Positions 38,201 to 48,058 of a stretch of DNA of 64,000 nucleotides are shown piece after piece. Numbering within the stretch: the first letter of the stretch is position 1; every line of letters begins with the position of its first letter. Source of the stretch: Gordionus sp. m RMFG-2023 (lineage: Eukaryota > Nematomorpha > Gordioida > Chordodea > Parachordodidae); the NCBI RefSeq assembly GCF_954871325.1, contig NC_088777.1, positions 44,245,366-44,309,365 of the forward strand. Direction: 5' to 3'. The translations under genes and the position numbers were made by a program. Under the pieces are notes generated by a model. The model had not been told where the DNA came from. It searched no databases and saw only the letters and a program-made list of their open reading frames with translations.

Positions 38201-41200
38201 AAAGTGAAATAGTTCGAATCTTATAGCGTAGGTAATAGTATTTTTATTTTAAATGATAATATATTAATATACCAGATAATAGGAATACGTTGCTTATTTT
38301 GTTTAATATCAATTTTAAAAAGTGAAATATTAAGAATTTTGTGAAATCCCTGTTGCATCGCAAATTTGCCTGTTCTCATAAATATATTTGAACTAATAAA
38401 AATTCCACCCCTATACAACCCTAACTATCCTCTCCAAAATAATGTATACAATATATCACTACAAATAAGATTTTGAAGGAAATGTAACGACTATAATTCA
38501 AAATTTTTAGAAAAAACAGTTTTATATTAACCCAAATCTTTTTTTAAAATCTAATATAGTCAAAGTCCTACAATAAGTGAGCTTAAAGATCTCCATAAAA
38601 TTTATGAATCTGGACCTTTTTTTTGTCAAAAGGTTCATATCCCTGGTATTTACTCATTATAAGCATCATTACACATTTTTGACCATTTTTTTTTCTTTTA
38701 TATTATTAGGAAACATATTTTAAAAAATTTAAAATAATTCAAAAATACATGCCCAAATTATTTGATATTTATAGGATAAGGTATATTACATGTATTAGAA
38801 TTGTAGTTTTAAAATAGAAAAAACGATTTGTTCAATTAATTTTCAATTTTGTTAAAAATTATCTAGAACATTTAAAATGTGAAAAGATTTTGTTGGAAAT
38901 GAATTCCAAATGTCCTGTAACAAAGTATAGAACAAAAAAACTAAATTAAGTATTAACATTATAATACTTAAGGGGTCATTATTAAATATCAGATCTGCAC
39001 CGATTTTTATGTTTTTCAAAAAATATTGGATGGATCAAGTCAAAATTTTTTTAAAAAACCAATCTGATACAATATTTTTATTGTTTTGGGTTATTTTATG
39101 ATAGTATTATATAATTATATAATTTTTTATTTATTATATAAATAATTTCGTAATAATAAATTAATGAAAGTTTAAAATACAATTCAATCGTTGTTATGCA
39201 TAAAAAGAAATAGTTAAAAACTATTTTATTGTAACATTATATTTGCCATGATTGAAGACAATTTCTATTAAATTTGCCTGCAGTTTTGATAGTAAGCAAA
39301 TTTTAATTATTTAAAATTAGTAAAAAAAGAGATCGAAGATGTATTTATTAAAGTTTTTCGTTTTTATAGCAAAATTTCAAAATTTAATTAATTCTATTTT
39401 TTGGATAATTAATAAAAGTGTTTATGTGATTTATTTTAAAGTTATATTTTAACCAATTTTCTATTTTGTTATTTTTAATAAAAGTTCATTACATATAAAT
39501 TCCTTATATTCTTATTTGATTTTTCATATTAATTTCACTATGCAACAACAAGGATTTTAAAATATCTAATGTGTCATATTCTTTTAGTGTTGTTACATGG
39601 CTCAATTTAACCAATTTTTAAAAATGAATAGCCCAATATTTTGGCCAAAGTAAATTACTCAAGCATATTGATTTTTCACACAAAAGGTAGCAAGGTTTGT
39701 ATATCTATTTACAAAATTTTGAGGCTGAAATAACATTTTATTGCAAATATTTTAAATAAGACTATTAGTTTGGTCCAAAAAAAACAAAATACCCTTAATC
39801 ATTCATGAAAATTACTTGGTTTTTTTAAACAGAAAATATTGATATATTGTCAACATTAGTTTACAATAGGTGGTATATAAAAATCAATATAAATATTGGA
39901 TGTTATCAGGATCTTTCTTAGTAATGCGGAAAATAATTCAATAAACCTAAAATCATGAACCAACTGTTATTTAAAAATGCAAATAATAAAATTTCAATAA
40001 TTGAAACAACAAAAAAATCCATAAAAAATATTGTATAATTAATTTAATAATTATAATATGGCTAGAACTATGTTGACAAACATTTATATTGTTTAAATCA
40101 GCACATTATTTTTGTTTTATATATTATGTATAATTCTGAGATAAGAATAAGATTAAAAAAATGTCATGGATTTGCATAATTTGATTCACACAAATAGTAA
40201 TATATTGGAGCCATTTTAAAAATGGTTAAACTGATTGTTTTGTCCAGAAAAATATTAGGAAGCCTGAAGATTTTGCTCATTAAGGCACAGAGGTTATGAC
40301 ATTTATTAGTAAATCTCAAGACTTGGGCATATTGTTCTGGCTAAAACAATGAGTTAGCCTTTTTAAAATTAGGACAAATAAATTGATTTTGTTTCATTAT
40401 ATACATAGGCATAGATTAATTATTATTTTACATGAATTAAATATGGCTTAAAGTGTTGTTAAATGATTTAGGTTGACTTTAAAAATGGCCTGATTACGAT
40501 TTTCACCATAGTAATAATATTATGTAAGCCTCGAAATTTGGCAAATAGAGGTTCAAACATTTCTGGCATCTATGAGCAAAATCTCCAGCCTCACATAATA
40601 TTATTTTGGCTGAAAGTTTAATCAGGCCATTTTTTAATCAGGTTGTTTATCAAAACTATTGGTTAAGCCTGATGTTGGGTAAAGCAATGATTTATAAATA
40701 TACTACTATATTTGTTATTATTTAATTAAAAGTGTGTATACATAGAAGTCCACTGCAATGTTATCTTATGGTTTACATGTCTATTAAGTCACATGAATAT
40801 GCATTAATATAATGATGAAGGCATAAAATGGTACTAGAGCTCCATTTAGTGGTATATACAAACCATTGAACCAGGATTCAATTTTAATTTTCTTTTAAAT
40901 TGTTACTTTTGTAAAAAAATTTATGCTTTTTTTTCTATTTTGTGGTAAATGTAAATATTTTAAAAAACTAATCATTTGCGTAATTTGAAAATAACATTTT
41001 TAACATAAATTTAATTTATTTTTGTATGATAATAAAGTATTAGTCCTATTTTTTTTAATATTTCTTCACATAATTTCAAAAAGTTCAGTTTAGTATTGGA
41101 AGATTATTCTTTATAATTTCATTATGATTATATGTAGCCTAATAAATATTAGGAGGAGGCTAATCAAACATGTAATTAAAAAAGAGGGTAAAAAATATTT

Positions 41201-41684
41201 TAGGTGGTGGGGAGAGAATTCTAGCATGCTCTCATGTATATGAATTATGTAGAGAATAAAGTGTTATTTCAGGAAATTAAAACTTAATGTTTACATAAAA
41301 TGGAAATAAATAATAATATAAAAATTTTATTATATTAACAACATATCCTAAAAATTAATCAAATTTTTTTTATTTACTTCAGGTACCCATTTTTTGTGTG
41401 CTAACCAATTGTCAGTTAAGTGTGTTATCACAACCGGTATATTTCGCTTTTCATATTGATAGCTAAATTCTAGAGGAGTCATAGATCTACCATCGATTCT
41501 TACACAATTATCTTTAATACTATTAATTGCTGTGTCAAATGTATCAGCATATCTATTATGACTCCACCCACCTGGAAAATTAAGTTCTATAATATCTTAT
41601 AAGTATCAGATAATAAAATTAATGCATAATACCGCTTCTCGCTTCACGTTTGATCCTATTCACTTTTTTAATAATTCTTTCCAT
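23106..41684 (-). CDS. JMJD6: JMJD6 orthologue, JmjC arginine demethylase / lysyl hydroxylase, nine coding exons
   Basis: Coding exons (minus strand): 41684-41633, 41571-41378, 33317-33159, 32992-32796, 28493-28346, 24986-24798, 24553-24340, 23976-23730, 23274-23106. Together they are 1569 nt, 522 codons plus TAA, and every junction keeps phase across GT-AG introns. JMJD6 is a nuclear Fe(II)/2-oxoglutarate oxygenase that hydroxylates lysines of splicing factors; histone arginine demethylation is also reported. Seen here: a basic start ([11 protein letters not shown]), [10 protein letters not shown] (residues about 89-98), RRPPYRW (164-170), the HxD iron pair H183/D185 in GIHIDPLG, N193 and K200, the distal histidine H269 in SGWWHVV, and T281. 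The H183 to H269 spacing of 86 equals the human H187 to H273 spacing. The tail has a 13-serine run (346-358), then basic and Ser/Arg-rich sequence; it is longer than in the 403-residue human protein. Eight introns of about 0.06-8 kb hold many transposons. Exon 7's donor (GTTTTT) is the weakest call. Confidence 0.93.
23330..23500. mobile_element. Foldback MITE family F1, copy in JMJD6 intron 8
   Basis: Carries TTTTTTAAAAAAGGCTAACC, an internal CATCCATGAGCAAAATCTTC block, and an inverse TTTTTAAAAA at the far end. It belongs to the family best preserved at 56208-56408. Confidence 0.7.
23730..23976 (-). CDS. JMJD6: JMJD6 exon 8, basic and Ser/Thr-rich tail
   Basis: Encodes residues 385-467, including [14 protein letters not shown], the basic cluster LRRKRRREQ (a plausible nuclear localisation signal), and a Ser/Asn-rich stretch. 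The acceptor is AACGTAG; the donor GTTATA leaves phase 2. The sequence beyond the basic block does not resemble human JMJD6 and looks lineage-specific. Confidence 0.75.
24340..24553 (-). CDS. JMJD6: JMJD6 exon 7, helix and poly-serine tract
   Basis: Encodes residues 314-385. [11 protein letters not shown] corresponds to human EHPELAVLADS. It is followed by a 13-serine run and an S/R-rich segment, as in the poly-Ser region of JMJD6. The donor GTTTTT is weak but gives the right phase into exon 8 (G joined to AA, Glu). An upstream GTGAGG at the serine run is an alternative donor. Confidence 0.8.
24798..24986 (-). CDS. JMJD6: JMJD6 exon 6, distal histidine
   Basis: Encodes residues 251-313: [20 protein letters not shown] with H269 as third iron ligand, [13 protein letters not shown] with T281, then [16 protein letters not shown]. 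It is nearly identical to human JMJD6 over this segment. The acceptor is preceded by an A run (ACAAAAAAAAG); the donor is GTAATT, phase 0. Confidence 0.95.
25938..26134. repeat. Tandem duplication, two 99-bp units
   Basis: AAAATAATTAAAACGTTTTT to TTTTTATTGTATCCC occurs twice in direct succession with one T-run length difference. It lies in JMJD6 intron 5. Near identity implies a recent event. Confidence 0.95.
26606..26993. mobile_element. MITE with about 40-bp terminal inverted repeats, JMJD6 intron 5
   Basis: Left TATATGTCGTATGGGGTTTC and reverse complement of right TATATGTCATATGGGGATTC continue as GGAATCC(G/A)(T/C)GGG. No coding frame. An internal segment (TTCATGGCAAAATT to GAATACATTCCAGG) recurs at 57905-57985. 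Confidence 0.8.
28346..28493 (-). CDS. JMJD6: JMJD6 exon 5
   Basis: Encodes residues 201-250: [12 protein letters not shown], then [14 protein letters not shown], matching human WCLFPTSTPREL and DEAITWFNVIYPRT. Phase agrees with exon 4 (AG joined to A). The acceptor AATATATATAAAG is purine- and AT-rich; about ten bases further upstream lies the tail of a LINE copy. Confidence 0.93.
28505..29390 (-). mobile_element. LINE 3-prime part, minus-strand copy in JMJD6 intron 4
   Basis: On the minus strand, [20 protein letters not shown] and [12 protein letters not shown] (29340-29160) look like the C-terminal region after a LINE reverse transcriptase. The 3-prime untranslated part (29040-28530) is shared in inverse orientation with 31850-32410. 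The tail GATAAGTTAATAATAAA ends about ten bases before the JMJD6 exon 5 acceptor. Confidence 0.7.
29490..30045 (+). mobile_element. LINE reverse transcriptase fragment, plus-strand copy
   Basis: Readable motifs in shifting frames: [33 protein letters not shown] and [11 protein letters not shown], then CIKYLD. These are the palm motifs of a non-LTR reverse transcriptase. The element is interrupted at about 30046 by the palindrome and appears to resume near 31850. Frameshifts and stops show that it is dead. Confidence 0.8.
30190..31810. repeat. Long palindrome, arms about 0.8 kb, short loop
   Basis: The left arm (about 30190-31010) and the right arm (about 31065-31810) are inverted copies. For example GTGGGGTAAAATAAAGATGG faces CATCCTTCTTTTACCCCAC, TGGTCCATGGG faces CCCCATGGACCA, and AACATTGTTAGGAAGGGATT faces AATCCCTTCCTAACAATGT. 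The loop is about 50 bp. It interrupts the LINE within JMJD6 intron 4. No frame is coding. Confidence 0.85.
31850..32440 (+). mobile_element. LINE 3-prime end, plus-strand copy
   Basis: AAGAGGATTATGAACC to TTTGGGCAGGTCTGTG is the inverse of 29010-28530. It ends in a GATAAGG-type repeat tail (AGATAAGGTAGGATAAAATA). It is probably the continuation of the fragment at 29490-30045 beyond the palindrome. Confidence 0.7.
32796..32992 (-). CDS. JMJD6: JMJD6 exon 4, first iron ligands
   Basis: Encodes residues 136-201. [19 protein letters not shown] leads into [13 protein letters not shown], which carries the iron ligands H183 and D185 and then N193 and K200 of the 2-oxoglutarate pocket. It ends two bases into the R201 codon at the donor GTACGC. 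The acceptor is ATAAAAG, with no pyrimidine tract. Confidence 0.95.
33159..33317 (-). CDS. JMJD6: JMJD6 exon 3
   Basis: This exon encodes residues 83-135, starting [16 protein letters not shown] and ending [10 protein letters not shown]. It matches human [12 protein letters not shown] and LYIFDSSYGE almost position for position. The acceptor is TACGTAG and the donor GTTTTA, which is not the common GTAAG type. Confidence 0.93.
33714..33800. mobile_element. Truncated hAT end
   Basis: TAGGGGTGTGCCGATGCCAC followed by GATAATCGATCCGAT resembles the ends at 4362 and 54201. No matching second end is found. It lies in JMJD6 intron 2. Confidence 0.55.
33850..34040. mobile_element. Foldback MITE family F1, JMJD6 intron 2
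   Basis: AGTGATGCAAAATCGC, TTTTTAAAAACGGCTAACTC, GAAGATTTTGCTAATAGATG and AAATCTCGAGACTTTGG follow the family order; the far end is AGTTCGCCGTTTAAC-like. Confidence 0.75.
34150..34400. mobile_element. Foldback MITE family F1, diverged, JMJD6 intron 2
   Basis: Shares GAGCCTGAAGATTTTTCTCG, TGGTAAAAAGGTTTGAGCAT and AATCTCGAGGCC with the family core. The ends are more diverged than in other copies. Confidence 0.55.
36000..36270 (-). repeat. Dispersed repeat, inverted relative to 37130-37470
   Basis: In reverse complement it shares CAGGTGTGC, ACGGCTTT.TCATTTTT, AATTTTTAACAATTTTAAAA and the GCGAATTCGCG-type end with 37130-37470. Both lie in JMJD6 intron 2. Confidence 0.7.
37130..37470 (+). repeat. 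Dispersed repeat with palindromic CGCGAATTCGCG end
   Basis: Partner of 36000-36270. It ends TTCGCCGCGAATTCGCGCTA followed by ACTATGA. The same end motif occurs at 34828-34850 (TTAGCGCGAATTCGCGG) and 36053-36075, so this is probably the terminus of a transposon family. Confidence 0.65.
39583..39780. mobile_element. Foldback MITE family F1, JMJD6 intron 2
   Basis: AGTGTTGTTACATGGC, ATTTTTAAAAATGAATAGCC and CAATATTTTGGCC match the left end; TTTTGAGGCTGAAATAAC matches the far arm. Diverged. Confidence 0.65.
40190..40375. mobile_element. Foldback MITE family F1, JMJD6 intron 2
   Basis: TTTTAAAAATGGTTAAACTG, GCCTGAAGATTTTGCTCATT, AAATCTCAAGACTTGGGCAT and TTCTGGCTAAAACAATGAGT follow the family order closely. 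Confidence 0.75.
40450..40670. mobile_element. Foldback MITE family F1, inverted core, JMJD6 intron 2
   Basis: AAAGTGTTGTTAAATGATTT begins it. The core runs CATCTATGAGCAAAATCTCC, the inverse of the core in other copies, showing the palindromic build of the family. Confidence 0.7.
41378..41571 (-). CDS. JMJD6: JMJD6 exon 2
   Basis: The acceptor ATTTTCCAG opens residues 18-82. [11 protein letters not shown] corresponds to human DWTRHNYYESF, and RNIPVVI and KKWVPE correspond to RPYKPVVLL and EKWTLE. It ends in phase 0 at the donor GTAAAT. The following intron is the longest in the gene, about 8.06 kb. Confidence 0.9.
41633..41684 (-). CDS. JMJD6: JMJD6 exon 1, start codon
   Basis: ATG at 41684 opens [17 protein letters not shown] (residues 1-17), which aligns with the basic KKRIREAKRSAR stretch of human JMJD6. 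The exon ends in phase 1 at the donor GTATTA. The short intron (61 bp) and the similarity to the human N-terminus decide this start. Confidence 0.85.
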
Positions 41685-42462
41685 CTGATTTTTGCAATTT
41701 GAATATTATAGAAATATGTGATGATGATGTTGATTGATGTTTAACAAGTTATAAGATTTAGACGAGCAATTTATTTGCGCTTTTTTTAAATTTTATTAAG
41801 TAATAAAAAAATACTTTTCTTAGACATACATTTAGATATGGATATCTGTTGTCTTTTCCATTTTTTTACATATATTTTTATTGATAAAATGATTAATTTA
41901 AAAGATGTTAGAGAAAAATAATTGATTATATATTTGTTAACTTTGAGTATTAGGGTATCGCTATTAGCGTCGATAAACTCTATTTTTTCAAATTATATGA
42001 AAAACACCTTTATTAAAATGTTACCACGAACGAAGGATCAAATTTTTGGGGATGATGTTAGAATATAGCCAATTCAACCACTTATTAACATCAGGGACCT
42101 GGGGTGACCATAAAAAACGGTGAAACTATTATAAATCTTTATAAATATCTGATCAGTAACCGAACGGATATAATTATTGAAGGAGTAAAAAGAACCTTTG
42201 TAAAAAAAAGTTAAACCGGTTTATATCGGTTTAGAGCAAAATAAAATAATTCTCATTTTTTACATATTTTGCCATATCTTCGTCGTTATTTATAATTATT
42301 CAAAGATCAAAATCGGAATTTAAAAAAGCTATTTCAAATGTACACAAAGAACATAATATTAGAAATATTATTAATTTTTTGAAGGTGTTAAAAGGATCGA
42401 TAAAAAATTATCTGTTTTATTAATATGTGAATCGAAAAAAATTGAATATCCTTAATTGATAT
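41685..42462. other. 5-prime flank of JMJD6
   Basis: About 780 bp of AT-rich DNA between the JMJD6 start codon and the hAT at 42463. It must hold the promoter and 5-prime untranslated region if exon 1 is complete, but no clear core promoter motif can be singled out. Confidence 0.4.
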
Positions 42463-44280
42463 CAGAGAAGGCCCAGCCCTAAACCCCCGGCCCGGGCCTA
42501 AAAAAATTTTTTTAATATATCCGGGCCGGGCCTAAGATTGTTAAACCCGGGCCGAACCAGGGCTTAATATTTTTTATAAAAATTTTTACATTTTGAGTTA
42601 ATGGTTATAAGATTATATTATATTATAGTTATGATTAATATAATATTGGGTGATGGTTAACACTACCTAACACCCACAGATCGATCTAATTATTTATTTC
42701 CTGCAAATTTATTCAAAGTATTATTATATTTTTTTATAATTCATATCTAAATTTTTACAACATATTTTACCAAAACAATCAAATAAAGGAATATCTTAAA
42801 TAAGCCCCAATATTCAAATATTTTTATTATATTTTTTTATAATTCATATCTAAATTTTTAGAATATATTTTACCAAAACAATCAAATAAAGGAATATCAC
42901 TTCTTGAAGTTTGTAATACCTTTCAAAGCGAAAAAGGAGAAATAAAATTGATTTTACTTAATATAAAGCATTTTTTAATTGAAAAATTTGTTTTACACAA
43001 TTTTATTTCTCTTTTTCTCTGTCCCAAATTCAAGCAATTACGTATGTTGTCAGGGACAGATCGTAAGATGACGGAAAACTATATAAAAGATTATATTAAA
43101 TTACAAGAGGCTCAGGAAGTAAATGAAATACCATCGACCAGTCAAATTACGACTGTTGTTAAACAAACTGAATCGTTTTATGACAAATGGGGCGATGGTA
43201 ATTCTGGTAATATGTCAATACCCGATGATGAATATTATAATTACATAAATAAAAAAATAGATGAAAAATTTAGGGTGGATAATTTGTTAGAGTGGTGGGC
43301 GGCTCATCAAAGCGAATTTCCAATTTTAGCAAAATTGGCAAAACGGGTATTGGCAATTCCTGCTTCAAGTGCAAGCTGTGAGCGGAATTTTTCCACTACT
43401 GGAAGAATTCTTGAAGAAAGAAGAAGTAATCTTCAACCTGAAAAGGTATATATGCTTCTCTTTCTTCATGATAATTTGTGAATTTTTAATATCTTTCTTA
43501 AGTATAGGGTTTCGTCAATCATGCTGGTTTTTTACTTTGCAAACTGTCAAATATTTATTGCATTTATTATATTTACCTTGAGTCATGAAAGTTTTTAATC
43601 CAACATTTTTCATTATTTTTTTTTACACTAATATATAATACAATTATCTTCTTTTGTTAAAAATTTATATTATAAAATAAATTATATTAATATTGTGCAA
43701 TTAGATTATATTTTCAAAATACTATTTATTATACATGCATTTTTTTAAATAGATATTTATTTTTATTTTATAAATTAAATAGTAAATTAAATACAATATA
43801 TTATATTCTCAAAATATTTTCCATTTTTATAAATTAAATATTAGTTTTATTTTTTTTAAATGCAATATAAAATATAGTATATGCTCAAAATATTATTACC
43901 ATTTTTATGAATATTAGTTTTATTTTTATAAATGCAATATAAAATATAGTATATGCTCAAAATATCCATTTTTATAAATAACTGTTTTATAATTTTTATA
44001 AATTCAATATAATATTCTCAAAATATTAGCTTTTTACATGTATTTTTTAAATAATATGCGATAATACTCGCTGAAAAATATGGTAAAATACCTCATAGGT
44101 GAATTTTTGTATATACCAGGTCGAATATAATTTTAAAAAATTCCGAGCCGGGCCTGAAATTTTTAAATCCGGGGCCGGGGTGTAAAATATTTTTCTTTTA
44201 AATATGCGGGCTGACCTGGCCGGGCCTAATAAATTTAAAACCGGGCCGGGCCGTGCAAATGGTACCTCTGCAGGTCTCTG
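42463..44280 (+). mobile_element. hAT family D, internally deleted, with near-perfect target duplication
   Basis: It begins CAGAGAAGGCCCAGCCC and ends GCAGGTCTCTG. The flanks are ATTGATAT (42455-42462) and ATTAATAT (44281-44288), 7 of 8 identical. Subterminal CCGGGCC-rich repeats lie at both ends. A short direct duplication lies at 42720-42900, and tandem GCAATATAAAATATAGTATA units lie at 43860-43990. A related 221-bp MITE lies at 63331-63551. Confidence 0.88.
42948..43481 (+). CDS. hAT transposase C-terminal remnant
   Basis: A 177-codon frame ends in the hAT dimerisation domain: LLEWWAAHQSEFPILAKLAK, RVLAIPASSASCERNFSTTG, then NLQPEKVYMLLFLHDNL. The BED finger and the catalytic Asp residues are missing, so this is an internal-deletion product. 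The N-terminal 50 residues look like non-coding sequence read through. As a stand-alone dimerisation domain it could at most interfere with other hAT transposases. Confidence 0.85.
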   Translation: MILLNIKHFLIEKFVLHNFISLFLCPKFKQLRMLSGTDRKMTENYIKDYIKLQEAQEVNEIPSTSQITTVVKQTESFYDKWGDGNSGNMSIPDDEYYNYINKKIDEKFRVDNLLEWWAAHQSEFPILAKLAKRVLAIPASSASCERNFSTTGRILEERRSNLQPEKVYMLLFLHDNL

Positions 44281-47200
44281 ATTAATATGCTAGTTTATTT
44301 TGTATGTATAATATATTAATGACAAAATATGAAATCAGAATAATGTTCAGAGTAGCAAATTAAAAAAAATATAATATATAAATATAAAACCCAGAAGCGC
44401 CCCATACCCCTCCCCATAAAAAATTATAGTTGAGCCCCCCTGAGAATATAAAGGCTAGCGACGCCCCTGGTTATTTGAATCTTATATATTTTTTTATATC
44501 TCATAGATGCTTAACTTATAATAAAAATAAATTAATGATGACAAAAATTTTAATAAATATTCATAATTAAAATCATTATACAATGGTATTAATTAAGTTA
44601 AAAATTTACGATAAGATAATTGATAAAATTAAGAATTTTACATAAGATATTTCTTTTATTAGTAAAAATAAAAATAATGTATGTAAGTTTTTTTTAAACA
44701 TTATCTACTAATCATGATTAACATTTTATATAAAATATATGTATAATAACATTATGATTAAATAATTACAACAGTGTTGTTCAATAAAAAAAAATTCTAA
44801 CCGTAATGAGCAGTTATAAATCTTGACAATTAGCTGCCCGAATCTTTATAAATTTTTTCTTAAACCGTAACCATTATAATTTTTTACATACTGAACCGTA
44901 ACTAAATTGTCCTTGATTATCAGTGTTGGGAAATTTTCGCTGTTATAGTGCAGTATATACCCTGATGAGGCTGTTATTGTATATAAAATTATAATTCAGA
45001 ATAAATTAAAATCATATGGGAAATAATTTGAATGTATGAATATATTTTCCTAAATATGATAACTCGGGGTGTTTCGAAATAACTACTACAAAAGGAGGGT
45101 AAAAAACCGTAATTTATTTTATATAAATTTTTAAACTGGTTTATATGTAATAAATGGTACAGAGCTTAGCTTATAATTACACCTTTTGGTGGGTTAACAG
45201 CCGGGTATATGAGCATAAACATCAACTCAATTAATTATATTATATGGTAATCGATAATCTAATAAATATCAAACACAAATGTGGATACAAGCACAAGTGC
45301 TTTACCTTTATAACTAATAAGAAAAAATTTAATAACCCCAATTAAATGCTTTTATCTTTTAGTATTTCATTCAAAAATTTTAGAAAAATATTTTTAACAA
45401 TTTCATTGTTTTGTATTTTTGGAAATTAAAATAGGACTGACTCAAAAATGAACATTATATTATTTGAAATAGACACCTTTTTTTTTTATTTTTAAAGCTA
45501 TTTTGTTATTAAAAAATAATTTGATTTTATGTCACATACTTTAAATTATTAAACTCTTTTACATATTAATTGGTTTAAATCAGACTAACAACGGTTATAT
45601 GAGTTTATAAATAGGTAATATAAATTTTTTTTCATAAATATAGAATTTATATTTAAGAATTTTAAAACATTTACATAGGTTTAAAAAATTTTAATTTAAA
45701 ATAATAAAAAATATTATATGCATTCTTTTTGAGGCGAGTAATTTATATTTTTAGCAGTCATATATATCAGTAGCGTCGCTAGGAAGGGGGGCAGGGGCTC
45801 GAGCCCCCTGAAAAGTTTAAATAACCCCCTAAAGCAAAAATTTTTTTTTAATGGTTCCTTAATATCCCCTTGGGCTAAAAAGAAATGTTTTTAATTGCCC
45901 TCTGAATAATTTCTTTTATAATTCTATTGAGTAATATATAGATTTAATTTTATTAAAAAATTAATAGGACTATCTTAATTTTGATATACTATTTTAATTA
46001 TTAGATTAGATTATTACATATTAATTATACTATGTCAGCTTGCAATCAAATTCTATATTAAAAATAAAACAATATCACTCATTAAATATTAATTTAGCAT
46101 TAACAGTTGTAGCATAATTGTCTTTTATTATTTAAATTATTATATAACCCTAATTAAATAAATATAATCATTTATTAATTGATTCATAATTTAATATTTT
46201 TGCCGAGTTTAAAATCACTAATCAACTATATTATTGATTTTTAAATTTAATTATCATGTCTCTTCCTAAAATTATTTTCAAGGTCCAAATCCAAATAAGT
46301 ATAAGAGATTTATTTATAAAAAATAGACATATATATTATAATCCTCAATTATATATAATTTTTTATAAAATATAAAATATTAGGTAAAATGCCACTTTTA
46401 CGACGTAGCTGACAGTTATATAATATATTACAGTTAATATTTTTAAAATTTTACTAATAAATGCTTTTGATAATAAATATAAGTAACAATTTGCTTACAG
46501 ATATTTAACGCCATCTATTTATTTACAATATAATTAAAATTAAGCGTATTATTATATATCCCATAATGGATGTAATAAATTAGATATCTTTTCTTCTCTT
46601 TTTTACGTGTTTTTAGGAAGCTATTTTTTTCTTCTTCGGAATATAGATTTGAGTTACGAATATATTTGTAATATTATTATAAATTTAATATATATTTTTT
46701 TGTTTAATTATAAAATTTTATAAAAAGTTTTATTTGCAATTATTATATTATTTTTATGGTATGCAATGATGTGAAGGGAAAATATTCTTATAGATAAGGT
46801 CAGCCCGTTTTGATGGGTATGCTTGAGGTGAGAATATTGTTTAGTTTGCATACTGGAGAAAGTTTTTTTTGGTGTAAATTTTTTTTTTGTAAATTTATGC
46901 TGCATATTACATTTTTATCTTTGTAATAATTTTATAGCACATCACTATTTACTATTTATTTATGAACATTTTTTTTAAAGAAAAGACTCAAATTATTTTA
47001 TATTGTGAAGGTATATTAAAAATTATTTACGTATATATCATATAGCCCATTATATTCTCAATTTTTGTTACTTTGCATTCTACATTTTTGTGAATTTGTG
47101 CTAATTGTGATGACAGAGTTAGGTAGAAATGGTATATTTTTCTTAGGATACTGAGTAACTAGATGGAAAATATTGTATTTTCTGCGTATTATATATTTGT

Positions 47201-47560
47201 TCTTTATAAAATATGAAATTTATTTCTATACATATGTATTCTAAAATCTTTGTTCGACAAATTTTCACAATTATTTTAATACCTAAAAATGGATTTTTAT
47301 ATCTATTTTAGGAAATATTTATAAGAATGTAGTTTGATTTTGTTTACATTACAGAAGGACAATTACATGTGTTGAAATTGCATTTCACACACAGACAATA
47401 TGTTCACATTACATTATTATATGTAAAATCATTATTTCTTAAATACCATGAATCATACTCAAATAATGTATATTATAGCTCATATTTCCCAAATGTCTTA
47501 AAATGAATGAATTATTATGTTTTGCTGATATTACATTGTCCATATAAAGGTTTCATAGAT
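44281..47560. other. AT-rich stretch with two transposon-end-like motifs
   Basis: GGCTAGCGACGCCCCTGG (about 44453-44470) and CAGTAGCGTCGCTAGG (about 45769-45784) point away from each other and resemble ends of a common DNA-transposon type. Neither has a visible partner end. No gene is seen. Confidence 0.45.
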
Positions 47561-47639
47561 TATAAAGGCAGATACCCCAATGTACATGTCATTATTGATA
47601 GTGTTTGTTTTCGCGATTATATATTGAAATGTACCGGAG

Positions 47640-47830
47640 ATATTATATTATAAATCATCATACGGGGAGACGATTCGATAATTCCCTGAACGTCTTCAAG
47701 GCATCCCGAAATTCAAAGAGGTGATTCGATACAATTCAAAGGGGCGATTCGATACAACACCACCACAGAGAGAGGGACGCTGGGCTTGTGAAGGGTGGGC
47801 GTGTTGTAGTTGTTGAAAAAAAAGAAGAAA
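47640..47830. other. GC-richer island with GATTCGATA repeats
   Basis: GACGATTCGATAATTC, GTGATTCGATACAATTC and GCGATTCGATACAAC form a short irregular array, followed by GGGACGCTGGGCTTGTGAAG. The composition differs from the surroundings. It may be a regulatory region or the end of an element. Confidence 0.35.
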
Positions 47831-48058
47831 CAAATTTAATATAATACATCAAATGTCAGTTATTTTTTGACAGGGGATTTGAGTTTTCCTTGGTAGAGAA
47901 GAGGTGGAGCATCACATGGTTGATGGTGAATAAAGTCCTTTGTTGAAAATTTAACAGGAAGAGATTGGATTAATGGTAGAAGATGTCAGCTGTGGACTTT
48001 TGGGAAATGAAGAATTGGATAATTATGATTTATTATATTATATTTTTCTGATATTAGA

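Noticed and set aside
38221-38418. 65-codon minus-strand frame in JMJD6 intron 2
   Set aside because: No family resemblance, and composition is as expected from translated AT-rich DNA.
42948-43481. Host gene derived from a domesticated hAT
   Set aside because: Intact transposon ends and target duplications surround the frame, and only the dimerisation domain remains, so it is better read as a deleted transposon.
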